The notes: generated by a model not told the origin, from the letters alone. DNA of 64,000 bases from Thalassoglobus polymorphus (GCF_007744255.1 NZ_CP036267.1:5406001-5470000); one strand, 5' to 3'. Counted from the first letter of the stretch, positions 45,183-54,738 are shown. Made by a program: numbers and translations.

Positions 45183-47642
45183 CTAACGAGGCAGAAAGAC
45201 AAACAACAAAATGAACAGCGAAACGACGCTGAGGGCAATAAAGGTCACATATTGTCGAATGCGACCTGTTTGCACTGCACGCAGAGACCGTCCCATAGAG
45301 TAAGTCGTTTCTCCAAACACATTCACAATTCGGTCTACGACAACTTCATCAAACTTGCGATCCCAGACGGCAATCAAAACGACCATCCGGCTAAGGAAGT
45401 GCAAGAAAGCATCAAGGACATACTTATCAAAAGCAACTGCCCAGCTTGAAACGACATGAACCGGTCTTACCCACATCCAGTCATATAATTCGTCGAACAT
45501 CCATTTTTCAGTCAGGAATTCATGAATCGCACGACCCTGGTTCTTCATCATATTTGTATCGACAACCTTCAGGCTGTAGAGCAAGTACGCTAAAAGTGTT
45601 CCGATCAAAGCAGCAAGAAGAGCAAAGCTCCCTGCAGCACTGTGGACCTCGTGAATCTGATGATGACTCGGCAGGTTTAATGCAATGATTCCACCAGCTT
45701 CAACACCTCCAGCCACATGGGTTGGTTCAGTAGACAGGATTAACTGAGCAAGTGGACCATTTTCACCACCGGCAGCACAAAACGCTGCAAAGAAAGCCAA
45801 TACAAACAGTGGGGCTGTCATCAATCGCGGTGATTCATGAGCATGATCGTATACATCTTGGTCTTGCGGTGTTCCAAAGAAAGTCATGAACCACATACGG
45901 AACATGTAAAAAGCAGTGATCCCAGCTGTGATCAGCGGAATGAAGAACAACATTGAGTGCAACGGATTCAATCCAGAAAAGCTCAACGCTGTCGCAACAA
46001 TTGCATCCTTCGAGTGATAGCCAGATAAAGCTGCTGCTCCGAAGCCGGGGATTGTCAGGACAGGAATTGCCAGTCCACTAATCGCGACAACTCCAATGAA
46101 CATCGCCCAGCAAGTGATCGGCATTTTTTTGTAAAGCCCACCCATCTTCGTCATTTCCTGTTCGTGGTGGCACCCATGAATCACAGAGCCTGAGCAGAGG
46201 AACATCAACGACTTGAAGAAAGCGTGTGTAATCAAATGGAACAGTCCAGCTAGCCAACCACCGAGACCCAGCGCGAGCATCATGTAGCCAAGCTGACTGA
46301 TTGTCGAATATGCGAGAACTTTCTTGATGTCGGTTGCGACAACGGCGATTGTCGCTCCGATGAATAGCGTGATACACCCGGTATAGGCGATGACCAGCAA
46401 CACCTCTTCGGTGAACATTGGATAGAAACGACCGACCAGATAGACACCGGCAGCTACCATGGTTGCCGAGTGAACGAGGGCTGAGACCGGAGTTGGGCCT
46501 TCCATCGCATCAGGAAGCCACGTCTGCAGTGGGAATTGAGCACTTTTACCGACACATCCAGCGAAAATGCCTAAGCCAGCAACCACCAACAGCCAGTAAG
46601 GAATTGTTGATTCGTCACCTTCATGTTGCAAATGCATTCCCTGACGGGCTTGCAAAACGACTGTTTTCTCAGCCCCTTCTCCGTGGGAAACAATTTCCCC
46701 TTCGGCATTTCGAACCATCTGGAAGAGGCCAGTCTCACCAATCGTTTCCGGGTTTGTTTCAGCAAACTGAAATACGCCAAACCATGTCCAGATAATCATC
46801 AACCCAATCAGGAACCCGAAGTCCCCAACTCGGTTCATGATGAATGCTTTGTTCGCTGCCGTACTTGCTGAGTGACGTTCAACATAGAACCCGATCAGCA
46901 GGTAACTACAAAGCCCGACGAGTTCCCAGAAAATAAAGACCTGAAAGATATTCCCTGCCAGAACGAGCCCGAGCATGGAAAAACAAAACAGAGAGAGATA
47001 GGCAAAGAATCGATAGAAGCGTCCGACGCGATGGAAATGTCCGCCATCTTTTGTGTGGACGAAATGGTCTTCATAACGCTCAGTCAACTCATCACTCATG
47101 TATCCAATCGCAAAGACGTGGATACAAGTTGCGATCAATGTGACCATCGCAAACATCAAGACAGTCAGACCGTCGATGTACCAGTCAAGCGTGATGTTGA
47201 GTGAACCGAATTTGCCGAGACGGTAAAACGTTCCAGCGAACGCTTTCTCAAATGGCTTGTTTGCGTGTGACTCATGATGGTCGGCATGACCATGCTCGAG
47301 AGCTTCTTCGCCCTCACCGTGCTTATGGTCAGCATGATCATGATCATGATCGTGATCGTGATCATCATGATCAGCTTCAGCAGTGGCATGGACATCGTGA
47401 GCTTCAGCGACTTTCCATGGCACAAAATCTGTTGCGTTCATCCAAACGCAAACAGCGATCAGACTCAGGACGAACCCTGATCCAATACATCCAACTGCGA
47501 TATACGCTGGGGCTTTACTTGTCCGTGAACTCCAGTAACCACCAAAGATCTCGACTAAAAACCCAAGCAACGGCAACAGCCAGGCAGCTGTCAACAGCCA
47601 CACTAACTGGGAACCAACTTGTTGATAAATTTCGGGAGACAT
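45183..47642 (-). CDS. nuoL: NADH-quinone oxidoreductase subunit L with histidine-rich loop
   Basis: An 819-residue, longer-than-usual (about 610-650) antiporter-like complex I subunit that includes the lateral helix HL near the C-terminus. Conserved core: FWELVGLCSYLLIGFY (Glu), NRVGDFGFLIG, KSAQFPLQTWLPDAMEGPTPVSALVHSATMV and DIKKVLAYSTISQLGYM. Residues about 81-127, between TM2 and TM3, form an inserted loop of alternating His and Asp (HDHDHDHDHDHADHKH, then HGHADHHESH). From the usual topology this loop faces the periplasm. The insert could bind Zn, Cu or Ni. A second enlargement of about 30 residues (NAEGEIVSHGEGAEK) lies near residue 305. It is otherwise intact. Confidence 0.96.
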   Translation of the reverse strand: MSPEIYQQVGSQLVWLLTAAWLLPLLGFLVEIFGGYWSSRTSKAPAYIAVGCIGSGFVLSLIAVCVWMNATDFVPWKVAEAHDVHATAEADHDDHDHDHDHDHADHKHGEGEEALEHGHADHHESHANKPFEKAFAGTFYRLGKFGSLNITLDWYIDGLTVLMFAMVTLIATCIHVFAIGYMSDELTERYEDHFVHTKDGGHFHRVGRFYRFFAYLSLFCFSMLGLVLAGNIFQVFIFWELVGLCSYLLIGFYVERHSASTAANKAFIMNRVGDFGFLIGLMIIWTWFGVFQFAETNPETIGETGLFQMVRNAEGEIVSHGEGAEKTVVLQARQGMHLQHEGDESTIPYWLLVVAGLGIFAGCVGKSAQFPLQTWLPDAMEGPTPVSALVHSATMVAAGVYLVGRFYPMFTEEVLLVIAYTGCITLFIGATIAVVATDIKKVLAYSTISQLGYMMLALGLGGWLAGLFHLITHAFFKSLMFLCSGSVIHGCHHEQEMTKMGGLYKKMPITCWAMFIGVVAISGLAIPVLTIPGFGAAALSGYHSKDAIVATALSFSGLNPLHSMLFFIPLITAGITAFYMFRMWFMTFFGTPQDQDVYDHAHESPRLMTAPLFVLAFFAAFCAAGGENGPLAQLILSTEPTHVAGGVEAGGIIALNLPSHHQIHEVHSAAGSFALLAALIGTLLAYLLYSLKVVDTNMMKNQGRAIHEFLTEKWMFDELYDWMWVRPVHVVSSWAVAFDKYVLDAFLHFLSRMVVLIAVWDRKFDEVVVDRIVNVFGETTYSMGRSLRAVQTGRIRQYVTFIALSVVSLFILLFVFLPR

Positions 47643-47708
47643 CGTTTCTCGCCGCAGTCAATTTGTTTGTATGAAGGCCGACAACAATCGCCAGCTGAAA
47701 GGAACACT

Positions 47709-48020
47709 CTATCCGCTAAGCTCGGTGGCTTGATCAACATCCACTGTCCGATGATTGTTGTAAAAGCTCAGCACAATCGCCAATGCGACAGCGGCTTCTG
47801 CAGCTGCCAGAACAATCACAAACAACGACATCACCTGACCATCCAGACCAAGTGTTCCATACTGAGAAAAGGCGACGAGGTTAATATTTGCCCCGTTGAG
47901 AACCAATTCCACGCCCATCAAAATCCCAATGGCATTCCGCTTGGTTGTCATGCAGAGAACTCCACAGACAAACAAAACGGCCCCCACGGCGAGGAACTTA
48001 ATCAGGTTAACATCTTCCAC
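47709..48020 (-). CDS. nuoK: NADH-quinone oxidoreductase subunit K
   Basis: A 103-residue three-helix complex I subunit on the proton path between the quinone site and the antiporter modules. It contains GILMGVELVLNGANINLVAFS with the conserved Glu, and AAAEAAVALAIVLSFYNN with the second conserved Glu. It is 18 bp downstream of nuoJ, on the same strand. Confidence 0.96.
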   Translation of the reverse strand: MEDVNLIKFLAVGAVLFVCGVLCMTTKRNAIGILMGVELVLNGANINLVAFSQYGTLGLDGQVMSLFVIVLAAAEAAVALAIVLSFYNNHRTVDVDQATELSG

Positions 48021-48038
48021 AATATTCCCCCTGCCTAA

Positions 48039-48737
48039 TTAGGCGTCTTGCGCGTCGACACGACGTTTCGCACGAGCCAGATAGGCCGCCCCTACGAGCA
48101 CCACCAAAAGATGCACGGAGATAATTTCAAATGGCAACAAGTATCCAGTACTGAGAGTTGTCTCACCATGAGCATGGTTGCCAGCTCTCAGATCTTTATC
48201 GAATCGAACTCCCAACAAGGCTGTCCCAATACTGCGAGTCGTATTTCCTTGAGTTTCCGGATTGTAACCGTACCGGACCTCTTCACCATGATGCGTATGA
48301 CCATGCTCATGATCGTGTCCGTGGTCATGGCTGTGTTGATGCTCACGACTTTCACGCAATTGAGCATCAATCTCTGTCAACTTCGCAGTGTTACCTGACC
48401 AATCAACTGAGAAAACGGTCGAACTAATCAAAGCTAAAAATGCGAGTCCAATCATTCCGGATTGCACAAGTTCAGCTGGGTTACTCTGAATTGTCTTATA
48501 CGGCCCACTCGACGTGAGCATCACTCCAAAGATCAACAGGACAACTGTTCCACCAACGTAAATCAACAGTTGGGTTGCACCGACAAAGTCTGCCCCCAAA
48601 AGGAAGAACAGAAAAGCGACCGAACTCAATGAAATCACCAACCAGAACGCCATGCGAACCACGTTTTGGCTTAGTACAACGGCAATTGCGCCGCCGCAGG
48701 CAATCGCTGCGTACAGATAAAACATGTACTCTGCCAT
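48039..48737 (-). CDS. nuoJ: NADH-quinone oxidoreductase subunit J with histidine-rich loop
   Basis: A 232-residue five-helix complex I subunit (E. coli NuoJ is about 184). Helices 1-4 lie in the first about 110 residues, including the ADFVGATQLLIYVGGTVVLLIFGVML pi-bulge region, and helix 5 is near 210. The TM4-TM5 loop is expanded to about 85 residues and holds a His/Asp/Glu cluster (HQHSHDHGHDHEHGHTHH, about 131-149) and GNHAHGE later. With the usual N-out topology this loop is periplasmic, the same side as the NuoL cluster. Its ATG shares a base with the nuoH TAA (TAATG), so translation is coupled. Confidence 0.94.
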   Translation of the reverse strand: MAEYMFYLYAAIACGGAIAVVLSQNVVRMAFWLVISLSSVAFLFFLLGADFVGATQLLIYVGGTVVLLIFGVMLTSSGPYKTIQSNPAELVQSGMIGLAFLALISSTVFSVDWSGNTAKLTEIDAQLRESREHQHSHDHGHDHEHGHTHHGEEVRYGYNPETQGNTTRSIGTALLGVRFDKDLRAGNHAHGETTLSTGYLLPFEIISVHLLVVLVGAAYLARAKRRVDAQDA

Positions 48738-50140
48738 TATTGAGCCCCTCCAGCGTTTGGATTCAGATTGGCGAGTGTGTCTCCAAGATTATTTTCCACG
48801 CTTGTGGTCTTCTCTTCTTTATCTGCCTCGACTGGAACAGAACCACCTTTTGATTCTTCCTCAGAAGCAGGCTTTTTGCTTTCCTCGCCAGCAGGTTCAC
48901 TTTCAACCGGCTCTTCAGCTTCGACAACCACAAGCTGCTGAACAGGAACTCGCTCGCCAATCGCCTCGAAGCTTCCCATCACTGAAATCCGCTGATGCTC
49001 ACCATGAGTGACTGTTGCAATCACCAGTGGCCACAACACTGACGCCAGGAACAGAAAACAACTCATTGGAAGAAGATACTTTAAACAGGTTGTCATCACC
49101 TGATCGATACGTAAACGGGGGAGAGTCCAACGAATCCAAATCTGCACGAAGACCAACAACCCAGCCTTCACAAGCAGCACTTTCATACCGAACACTCGCA
49201 GAAGGTAAAGTCCCCCGACTGAGCCTTCAGCCAAAGAGGCAAGACCGTTGTCAATAAACGGAATTCCCGTCCACCATCCGCCAAGGAAGAGAATCGCAGC
49301 CAAGGCACTGATAAAGAACATGCTGGCATATTCTGCAAGGAAGAAGAACGACCAACGCATACCGGAATACTCGGTGTGAAAACCACCCACCAATTCACTT
49401 TCTGCTTCAGCAAGGTCGAAAGGTGCACGCTTATTACTGGCAAGAGTGACCGTAAAGAACACAAAGAAGGTGAGGAATGTGAACGGACTGTTGAAGATAA
49501 TCCAGTTCTGCAGTCCACCACTTTGCATTTGTACAATATCACCGAGATTCAAACTCCCAGCAACGACAACAGGAATAACAGCTGTAATCCCTAGCGGAAC
49601 TTCGTAGCTGACCATCTGTGCCGCTTCACGCATCCCCCCAAACAAGGACCATTTCGAACCGGAAGCATAACCAGCAAGAACAATCCCCAAGACTTCAATC
49701 GAAAGCACCGCCAAGGCGATAAACAACCCGATATCCATCACTACAGCCACAAGTCCCTGGCTGAACGGCAAAAACATAAAGGCTGCAAACGAAGCAACGA
49801 CAACAATATATGGAGCCAAGCGGAACAACATTTTGTCCGCGGCATCAGGAGCAAGATCTTCTTTCTGGATCAGCTTGACGCCATCTGCAAGAGATTGCAG
49901 CCAGCCAAACCGACCACCGACTCGCGTCGGTCCCAAACGGTCTTGAATTCGTCCCGCAACTTTTCGTTCAGCCCAAATGAAAACGAACGCGGGCAAGCCG
50001 AAGAATAAGCCAACAAGAGTTGTATGGATCAGAGCTGCCCAAACCCCTGCAGGAAGCATGCTGAATACAAGATTCAGCGGCCAAATACTGCCGCTCTCGA
50101 TCCAGTTTTCAACTGTCGTTGCCAGGAATAGAGAATGCAT
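48737..50140 (-). CDS. nuoH: NADH-quinone oxidoreductase subunit H with acidic tail
   Basis: A 467-residue complex I subunit that forms the quinone chamber. Family motifs: ERKVAGRIQDRLGPTRVG, GVKLIQKED, RAPFDLAEAESELVGGFHTEYSGM, and LRIDQVM in the last helix. The core ends near residue 385. The extra 80-residue C-terminal tail is rich in Glu, Lys, Ser and Val (EEPVESEPAGEESKK...) and is not part of the normal family. The ATG at 50140 is preferred; a TTG at 50170 adds ten residues. No nuoI, nuoA-G or alternative upstream subunit gene is present in the window. The junction with nuoJ leaves no room for nuoI. Confidence 0.95.
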   Translation of the reverse strand: MHSLFLATTVENWIESGSIWPLNLVFSMLPAGVWAALIHTTLVGLFFGLPAFVFIWAERKVAGRIQDRLGPTRVGGRFGWLQSLADGVKLIQKEDLAPDAADKMLFRLAPYIVVVASFAAFMFLPFSQGLVAVVMDIGLFIALAVLSIEVLGIVLAGYASGSKWSLFGGMREAAQMVSYEVPLGITAVIPVVVAGSLNLGDIVQMQSGGLQNWIIFNSPFTFLTFFVFFTVTLASNKRAPFDLAEAESELVGGFHTEYSGMRWSFFFLAEYASMFFISALAAILFLGGWWTGIPFIDNGLASLAEGSVGGLYLLRVFGMKVLLVKAGLLVFVQIWIRWTLPRLRIDQVMTTCLKYLLPMSCFLFLASVLWPLVIATVTHGEHQRISVMGSFEAIGERVPVQQLVVVEAEEPVESEPAGEESKKPASEEESKGGSVPVEADKEEKTTSVENNLGDTLANLNPNAGGAQ

Positions 50141-50628
50141 TAACGGGGCCTGTTTCAATACACGCTGCAATCAAATCGAGACAATCTCTGATTCTTGCAG
50201 CATGGGTTCATCGGGTCCATACTTAAAGGAAGGCAAGAGTTATGACAGATGAAGGAATTGACTTCAAGCGACCATCCAACCGTTTCCGGTGTTGAGAAGC
50301 GAGTTTCTTGACATCGTGCGGGCTAAGTAAGATTTTCGGACCATTCTCAGTCGACGAAGTTCGCCCGAATTAGAAGCCTCACGAGAGTAGTCAGAACCAG
50401 CACTGCCCCCGCCCTGAAGAGCTTGAAGGGAGCGAAAACAGAATCCTTCACTCTCTTTTCCTATCCACTCACAACACGTTTTCACTCGTCTTCACTCGCT
50501 GAAACGTCTGTCTCTGATGCCATTTTTCTAGGAAGGGTCAGCTTTGAGTCGTCCTTCCCTGTGATCTTCAACTTGCTCTCAGCTTTCACCGTTCACCAAT
50601 CAAGCCGAGGTACGATCTGTTTGGGGAA
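50141..50628. other. 488-bp intergenic region, nuo promoter side
   Basis: Contains the presumed nuo operon promoter on the minus strand and the downstream side of the protoporphyrinogen oxidase gene. A weak GGAAGG/CCTTCC hairpin lies at about 50530-50560. Nothing else is recognised. Confidence 0.4.
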
Positions 50629-52095
50629 TCACTCCGGATTTGAATCCGATTTTTCTTGCGGGGTCACGACAGCCCGCCAGACTGCCTCGGCTGCTTGCTC
50701 CCCACTGTGAACACAGTCCGGAATTCCAACGCCATCGAACCCGTTGCCGGACAATCCTAGATTTGGGAATGCGGCTCCCCACTTGCGAATTTCTGCGACT
50801 CGATCCAGGTGCCCAACCGTATATTGAGGCATCGCCCGGTTGTAGCGGACCAATCGGAGGAAATCCGGCTCACCCCGAACACCAAGAATCTCTCGTATTT
50901 CAGATAAGGCAGATTCAATCACGTCGTCATCTGAGTGTTCGATCTCTTCAGGCTGCATCGCTCCGCCGATAAATGTTCGGAGTATCACCTTCCCTGCAGG
51001 TGCTCGACCAGGGAATTTACGACTCAGAAACGAGACTGCCAGGATTCGCCGCTTTTCACGATGAGGAATCACAAGTCCAAACGCATTCAGATCGTGGTCA
51101 ACATCCTCTTCCCGGTGCCCACTGACAAGAATCGCACTGCTGGCGTACTCGATTTGCCCAAGTGCGTCACTTAATTTGGGGCTCACATCAGTGAGAAGTT
51201 CAGAACTCCGGTAAGTCGGCAGTGCGAGGATCAATCCGTCAGCCTCGATTTGTTCACCATTCTTCAAACGTAATGTCCAGCACGGCCCCTGATGATCAAT
51301 TGATTCGACAGACGCACCAGACCGGAGAGCCACTTGATGTTCAATTTTTTTCTGAAGCTGTTGCAGCAATTCGCTCATGCCCTCTACTGGAGTGGCAAAA
51401 AGTCCATATCGAGCCCCACTTGCCTGCTGAGACACTTTCTCCTTGCTCTTCGACTTGCGAAGACCGCGAATCAGGCTTCCATGCTTCCTCTCGAGTTCGA
51501 TAAACCTGGAGAGCGTCGATTTCAGGCTCAACTTTTCAGGATCAGAAGTGTAAATCCCACCGACCATCGGTTGAACAATTTTATCCAGCAATTCGCGACC
51601 GAATCGCCGGCGAACAAAATCCGCCAACGACTCGTCTCGATCATCTGTTTTTCGTGGAATAAAATACTCCATGGCCACGCGTGCTTTCCCCAACGGAGAG
51701 AGCAGCGGTGTTTTTATCATCGGCCAGATCTGGCTCGGTGCAAGTAAATTGAAGCCGACCGGCGTGACGACCGTCTTTCCGCGATGAAGAATGAGTGACC
51801 TCTGAAACTCGGGATTTGGAGAGATCAATCGGTCCTGCATCCCCAATCGTTTTGTGAGATCGATCGCCCAGGGCTTGTTGGTGATAAAGGAATCGGCGCC
51901 AGTCTCGATGGTGTAATCGCCGATCTGCTCGGTTCCGAAGCTTCCACCAAGCCGATCGGACGCATCCAACAGAGTGATATCCATCTGTTCAATAGACTCG
52001 CCAGCGAGTTCAACGATGCGATGCGCCGCAGCCAACCCAGTGATCCCACCGCCGACGACGACAATTCGACATTTCTTCTCAGCAGTGAATGGCAT
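50629..52095 (-). CDS. hemG: Protoporphyrinogen oxidase (FAD, oxygen-dependent type)
   Basis: A 488-residue FAD enzyme of late heme synthesis, HemG/HemY (PPOX) type, acting on protoporphyrinogen IX or coproporphyrinogen III at the membrane. The N-terminal dinucleotide motif is VVVGGGITGLAAAHR (about 12-26). LLDASDRLGGSF, TIETGADSFITNKPWA, VQPMVGGIYTSDPEKLSLKS and the C-terminal NLGLSGNGFDGVGIPDCVHSGEQAA agree with the family. The length is typical. It lies downstream of nothing in its own pathway here. The symbol follows the FAD-enzyme usage, not the E. coli flavodoxin-like HemG. Confidence 0.93.
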   Translation of the reverse strand: MPFTAEKKCRIVVVGGGITGLAAAHRIVELAGESIEQMDITLLDASDRLGGSFGTEQIGDYTIETGADSFITNKPWAIDLTKRLGMQDRLISPNPEFQRSLILHRGKTVVTPVGFNLLAPSQIWPMIKTPLLSPLGKARVAMEYFIPRKTDDRDESLADFVRRRFGRELLDKIVQPMVGGIYTSDPEKLSLKSTLSRFIELERKHGSLIRGLRKSKSKEKVSQQASGARYGLFATPVEGMSELLQQLQKKIEHQVALRSGASVESIDHQGPCWTLRLKNGEQIEADGLILALPTYRSSELLTDVSPKLSDALGQIEYASSAILVSGHREEDVDHDLNAFGLVIPHREKRRILAVSFLSRKFPGRAPAGKVILRTFIGGAMQPEEIEHSDDDVIESALSEIREILGVRGEPDFLRLVRYNRAMPQYTVGHLDRVAEIRKWGAAFPNLGLSGNGFDGVGIPDCVHSGEQAAEAVWRAVVTPQEKSDSNPE

Positions 52096-52340
52096 TCAAC
52101 TTCAATCTCGGGCAGGCAGTAAAAGTCTTGCTTCAGCAGCACGCAGGCAAATGCCATTGTTGTAAGCGAGACACCACTCTTCAATCCTGCTGATCAGCAA
52201 TTCTCGCCAGTAAACTGACGACTTGAGCGTGAACCACCCGGTCACCGTTGACCTCGGGAAACTAGAACAGATAAACGAAGGTTTGTTCTCAACGATCAAA
52301 GGCGAGTCTCGCGACACCAGAGTCGACTGTTGTCATTATT

Positions 52341-53504
52341 ATGCACATCACAGGAAACTGGATCATCGGCTGGCTCTGTGTGATTGTCTTTCCGGCAACA
52401 CTTTGCGCCCAAAATCTGCCTCCATCTCAATTCGCAAATCCACAGACAAACCAAACTCAGCAGCGAGTCCAGCAACTCTATAGTGGAAGCTCTGCGAGGT
52501 CTCCCAAACAGGCCATCCTCCAGATTTTGGCAGAGTACGAACAACCTGAGGAAATGCCAGTCCGTACAGCGCAATATCCCATCGACTCGTCGATTGCCGA
52601 GGAGACTTACTCCCCAGAGGAATTTGTTCCGCATCCAGAAGTCTACTCAACGACTCCCTACTCACCACCGAATTTGTACGAACCTGGTTCTGCCCAATGC
52701 GGTTGTGATGGTATCGAAGATTGCGGCAATCATGCTCCGTTTGGTCTCCAATGGACCAAACATCGGTTCACCACTACGGTCTTACCCGGCTCTGACAGCG
52801 GCATGGGGCTGACCACTCTTGATTTACGAACTCAGCTCTCCCTGAAGGACTTCCCGATTGTTCAGGTGACTCCTCGGTTCAGCGCCCACTTCGTCGACGG
52901 TCCCGATGTGACAGATGTGCCGAACGAACTTTTCGACTCTGCAGTCGATTTTTCGTTATTTCTTCCCGTCAACGAGCAATGGATTTTCTTAGGAGGAGTT
53001 TCTCCGGGATACTTCAGCGATTTCAAAAACTCTTCATCCGACGCATTCCGCGTTACAGGGCGAGCACTCTTTGTCTACAAGAAATCAAAACAGACAACCC
53101 TCACGCTGGGAATTGTCTACCTGAATCGAGAAGACGTCAGCGTGTTGCCAGCTGTTGGACTCACTTATATCCCAGAGGAGATCCCGGACTTAAAATTCGA
53201 GTTCATGTTCCCCAAGCCGAAAATCTCTTATCGGTTCGAACAATCAGAAAGTCGGGAACGCTGGGTTTATCTCGGCGGGGAACTGGGTGGAGGAACGTGG
53301 GCAGTTCAACGGACAAGTGGAGCAAACGATGTCCTCACCTACAGAGACCTCAGACTTGCTGTCGGTTTGGAAGAAAGAATCCTCGACAACTACTCATGGT
53401 TCGTTGAAGCAGGCTACGTCTTCAGCCGCGAACTTGAGTACACATCCGGCCCCGACTATGACTTAGACGAGACCGGAATGATTCGCATCGGTTTGGTGTA
53501 TTAG
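52341..53504 (+). CDS. Secreted beta-rich (probable outer-membrane) protein, unknown
   Basis: A 387-residue exported protein. The signal peptide is residues 1-24 (ends LCAQ), followed by a Gln/Pro/Tyr-rich region with CGCDGIEDCG near 120. From about residue 135 alternating beta strands with aromatic ends dominate (FTTTVLPGS, GLTTLDLRTQLSL, WIFLGGVSPGYFSDF, RVTGRALFVYK, LTLGIVYLNR) to the last residue GLVY, an outer-membrane-barrel ending. It resembles planctomycete proteins of a DUF6268-like type, but this is not certain. Its TAG stop is completed by the first bases of a family-1 repeat that is interrupted by the insertion element. Confidence 0.75.
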   Translation: MHITGNWIIGWLCVIVFPATLCAQNLPPSQFANPQTNQTQQRVQQLYSGSSARSPKQAILQILAEYEQPEEMPVRTAQYPIDSSIAEETYSPEEFVPHPEVYSTTPYSPPNLYEPGSAQCGCDGIEDCGNHAPFGLQWTKHRFTTTVLPGSDSGMGLTTLDLRTQLSLKDFPIVQVTPRFSAHFVDGPDVTDVPNELFDSAVDFSLFLPVNEQWIFLGGVSPGYFSDFKNSSSDAFRVTGRALFVYKKSKQTTLTLGIVYLNREDVSVLPAVGLTYIPEEIPDLKFEFMFPKPKISYRFEQSESRERWVYLGGELGGGTWAVQRTSGANDVLTYRDLRLAVGLEERILDNYSWFVEAGYVFSRELEYTSGPDYDLDETGMIRIGLVY

Positions 53505-53511
53505 AGCAGTT
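53503..53511. repeat. Left half of a family-1 repeat interrupted by the IS
   Basis: AGAGCAGTT, identical to the first nine bases of the copy at 26159. It overlaps the stop of the upstream gene. Its continuation is found after the IS, at 54957. Confidence 0.7.
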
Positions 53512-53518
53512 TGAAACT

Positions 53519-53543
53519 ATGTAGGAAGTCTCCGTCAATCGGG
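53519..53543 (+). repeat. Left inverted repeat of the IS
   Basis: Starts ATGTAGGAAGTCTCC and ends TCGGG. It pairs with the reverse complement of 54929-54953, matching at about 22 positions. Confidence 0.8.
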
Positions 53544-53589
53544 TATTGTGGAACTGTTTTTTTCACCACCCCGATCTCAGGAGACGACT

Positions 53590-54615
53590 ATGTTTTACGT
53601 TGGATTAGACGTTCACACAACACAAATTACGGTTTGCGTCCTCAAGAACAACGGAAAGGTTCACAAGCGATGGACGGTTCGCGAGCTCAAGCAGTTGATC
53701 GAAACGCTTTCCAAGCTGACCGAGCCGTTTCAGGTCTGTTTCGAGGCGAGTTGCAATTACGGCTGGCTGTCCGAAGCACTCAAGAAAGTGGCTCTGCGGG
53801 TGGTGGTCGCGCATCCCGGACAACTCAGATTGATCTTCAGATCGCACAAGAAGAACGACCGCAACGATGCCGAAAAGCTCGCCAAGCTGTTGTATGTCGA
53901 TCAACTTCCCGAGGTCCATGTCCCACCCGCCGACGTCCGGGCGTGGCGGGAATTGGTCACCTTCCGCAAGCGAACCATCGAAAAGCGAACCCGAGCCAAG
54001 AATGGAATTCGAGCCTTGTTAAGATCATTGGGAATCAAAGCTCCCACGCGACCTGGTCTCTGGACCAAAGCAGGGATGCAGTGGCTCAAAGAACTGACAT
54101 TCGAACAATCGCTGCTGGCAATAAAACGAGACATACTTGTCCAGGAAATCGATTTTTTGACAACGCAGGTGCAAAGGCTCGAAACCGAATTGAAAAAATT
54201 CTCCCGGGACAACCCCGCTGTCTTTCAGCTGCAATCGATTCCGGGAGTTGGTCTGCGAACCGCCGAGACAATGGTCGCATTCATCGACGATCCGCATCGC
54301 TTCAAAAGCAGCAAACAGGTGGGAGCCTACTTCGGTCTGGTTCCGACCCAGGATCAATCGTCGGACAAGAACCGCCTGGGACACATCACTCGACAAGGCT
54401 CTGCGGCAGCTCGTGCGATGTTGACCGAAGCCGCCTGGCAAGCGATCCGCCGATCGGCAACGGTCCGAGCCTACTTCGAGAGAATTCAACGCGACGATCC
54501 GGCACGCAAGAAAATTGCCTTGGTGGCGACGTCACATTACTTGTCACGAGTCATGTGGGCGATGCTCAAACATGGCACACTTTGGAAAGAGGCCGTTCCT
54601 GCGGTCAGTGCCTGA
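53590..54615 (+). CDS. IS110-family transposase/recombinase
   Basis: A 341-residue DEDD-type recombinase that moves DNA through an RNA-guided or sequence-specific mechanism rather than DDE chemistry. N-terminal RuvC-like catalytic domain: Asp7 (YVGLDVHTT), Glu52 (CFEAS), Asp90 and Asp93 (KKNDRNDAEKLA). C-terminal Transposase_20 domain: SIPGVGLRTAETMVAFI, the KQVGAYFGLVP motif and Ser in QGSAAARAMLTEAAW, the proposed nucleophile. All catalytic residues are present, so it is probably active. The ATG at 53590 follows AGGAGA. The longer frame from 53548 has no ribosome site. Confidence 0.96.
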   Translation: MFYVGLDVHTTQITVCVLKNNGKVHKRWTVRELKQLIETLSKLTEPFQVCFEASCNYGWLSEALKKVALRVVVAHPGQLRLIFRSHKKNDRNDAEKLAKLLYVDQLPEVHVPPADVRAWRELVTFRKRTIEKRTRAKNGIRALLRSLGIKAPTRPGLWTKAGMQWLKELTFEQSLLAIKRDILVQEIDFLTTQVQRLETELKKFSRDNPAVFQLQSIPGVGLRTAETMVAFIDDPHRFKSSKQVGAYFGLVPTQDQSSDKNRLGHITRQGSAAARAMLTEAAWQAIRRSATVRAYFERIQRDDPARKKIALVATSHYLSRVMWAMLKHGTLWKEAVPAVSA

Positions 54616-54664
54616 GCCCGACTCGAGCTCAGCAAAAGAGACCGTCCCATTCACCACACCATCA

Positions 54665-54695
54665 CCTGGGTCTCAATTTGAGTTGCAGACCCAGG
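54665..54695 (+). other. Stable hairpin in the IS 3' region
   Basis: A perfect 9-bp stem CCTGGGTCT/AGACCCAGG (54665-54673 with 54687-54695) with a 13-nt loop that can itself pair CAA/TTG. It lies 50 bp after the transposase stop and may end the transposase mRNA or belong to the guide RNA region. Confidence 0.6.
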
Positions 54696-54738
54696 CCAGG
54701 GCGAGGCGAAAGGGACTCACGCAAGATCATTTTATAGT

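Noticed and set aside
47335-47370. CATGAT/CGTGAT short tandem repeats as a CRISPR-like or regulatory repeat
   Set aside because: They are in-frame His-Asp codons of nuoL with no spacers.
48735-48739. A missing nuoI hidden between nuoH and nuoJ
   Set aside because: The genes overlap by one base (TAATG), so there is no space.
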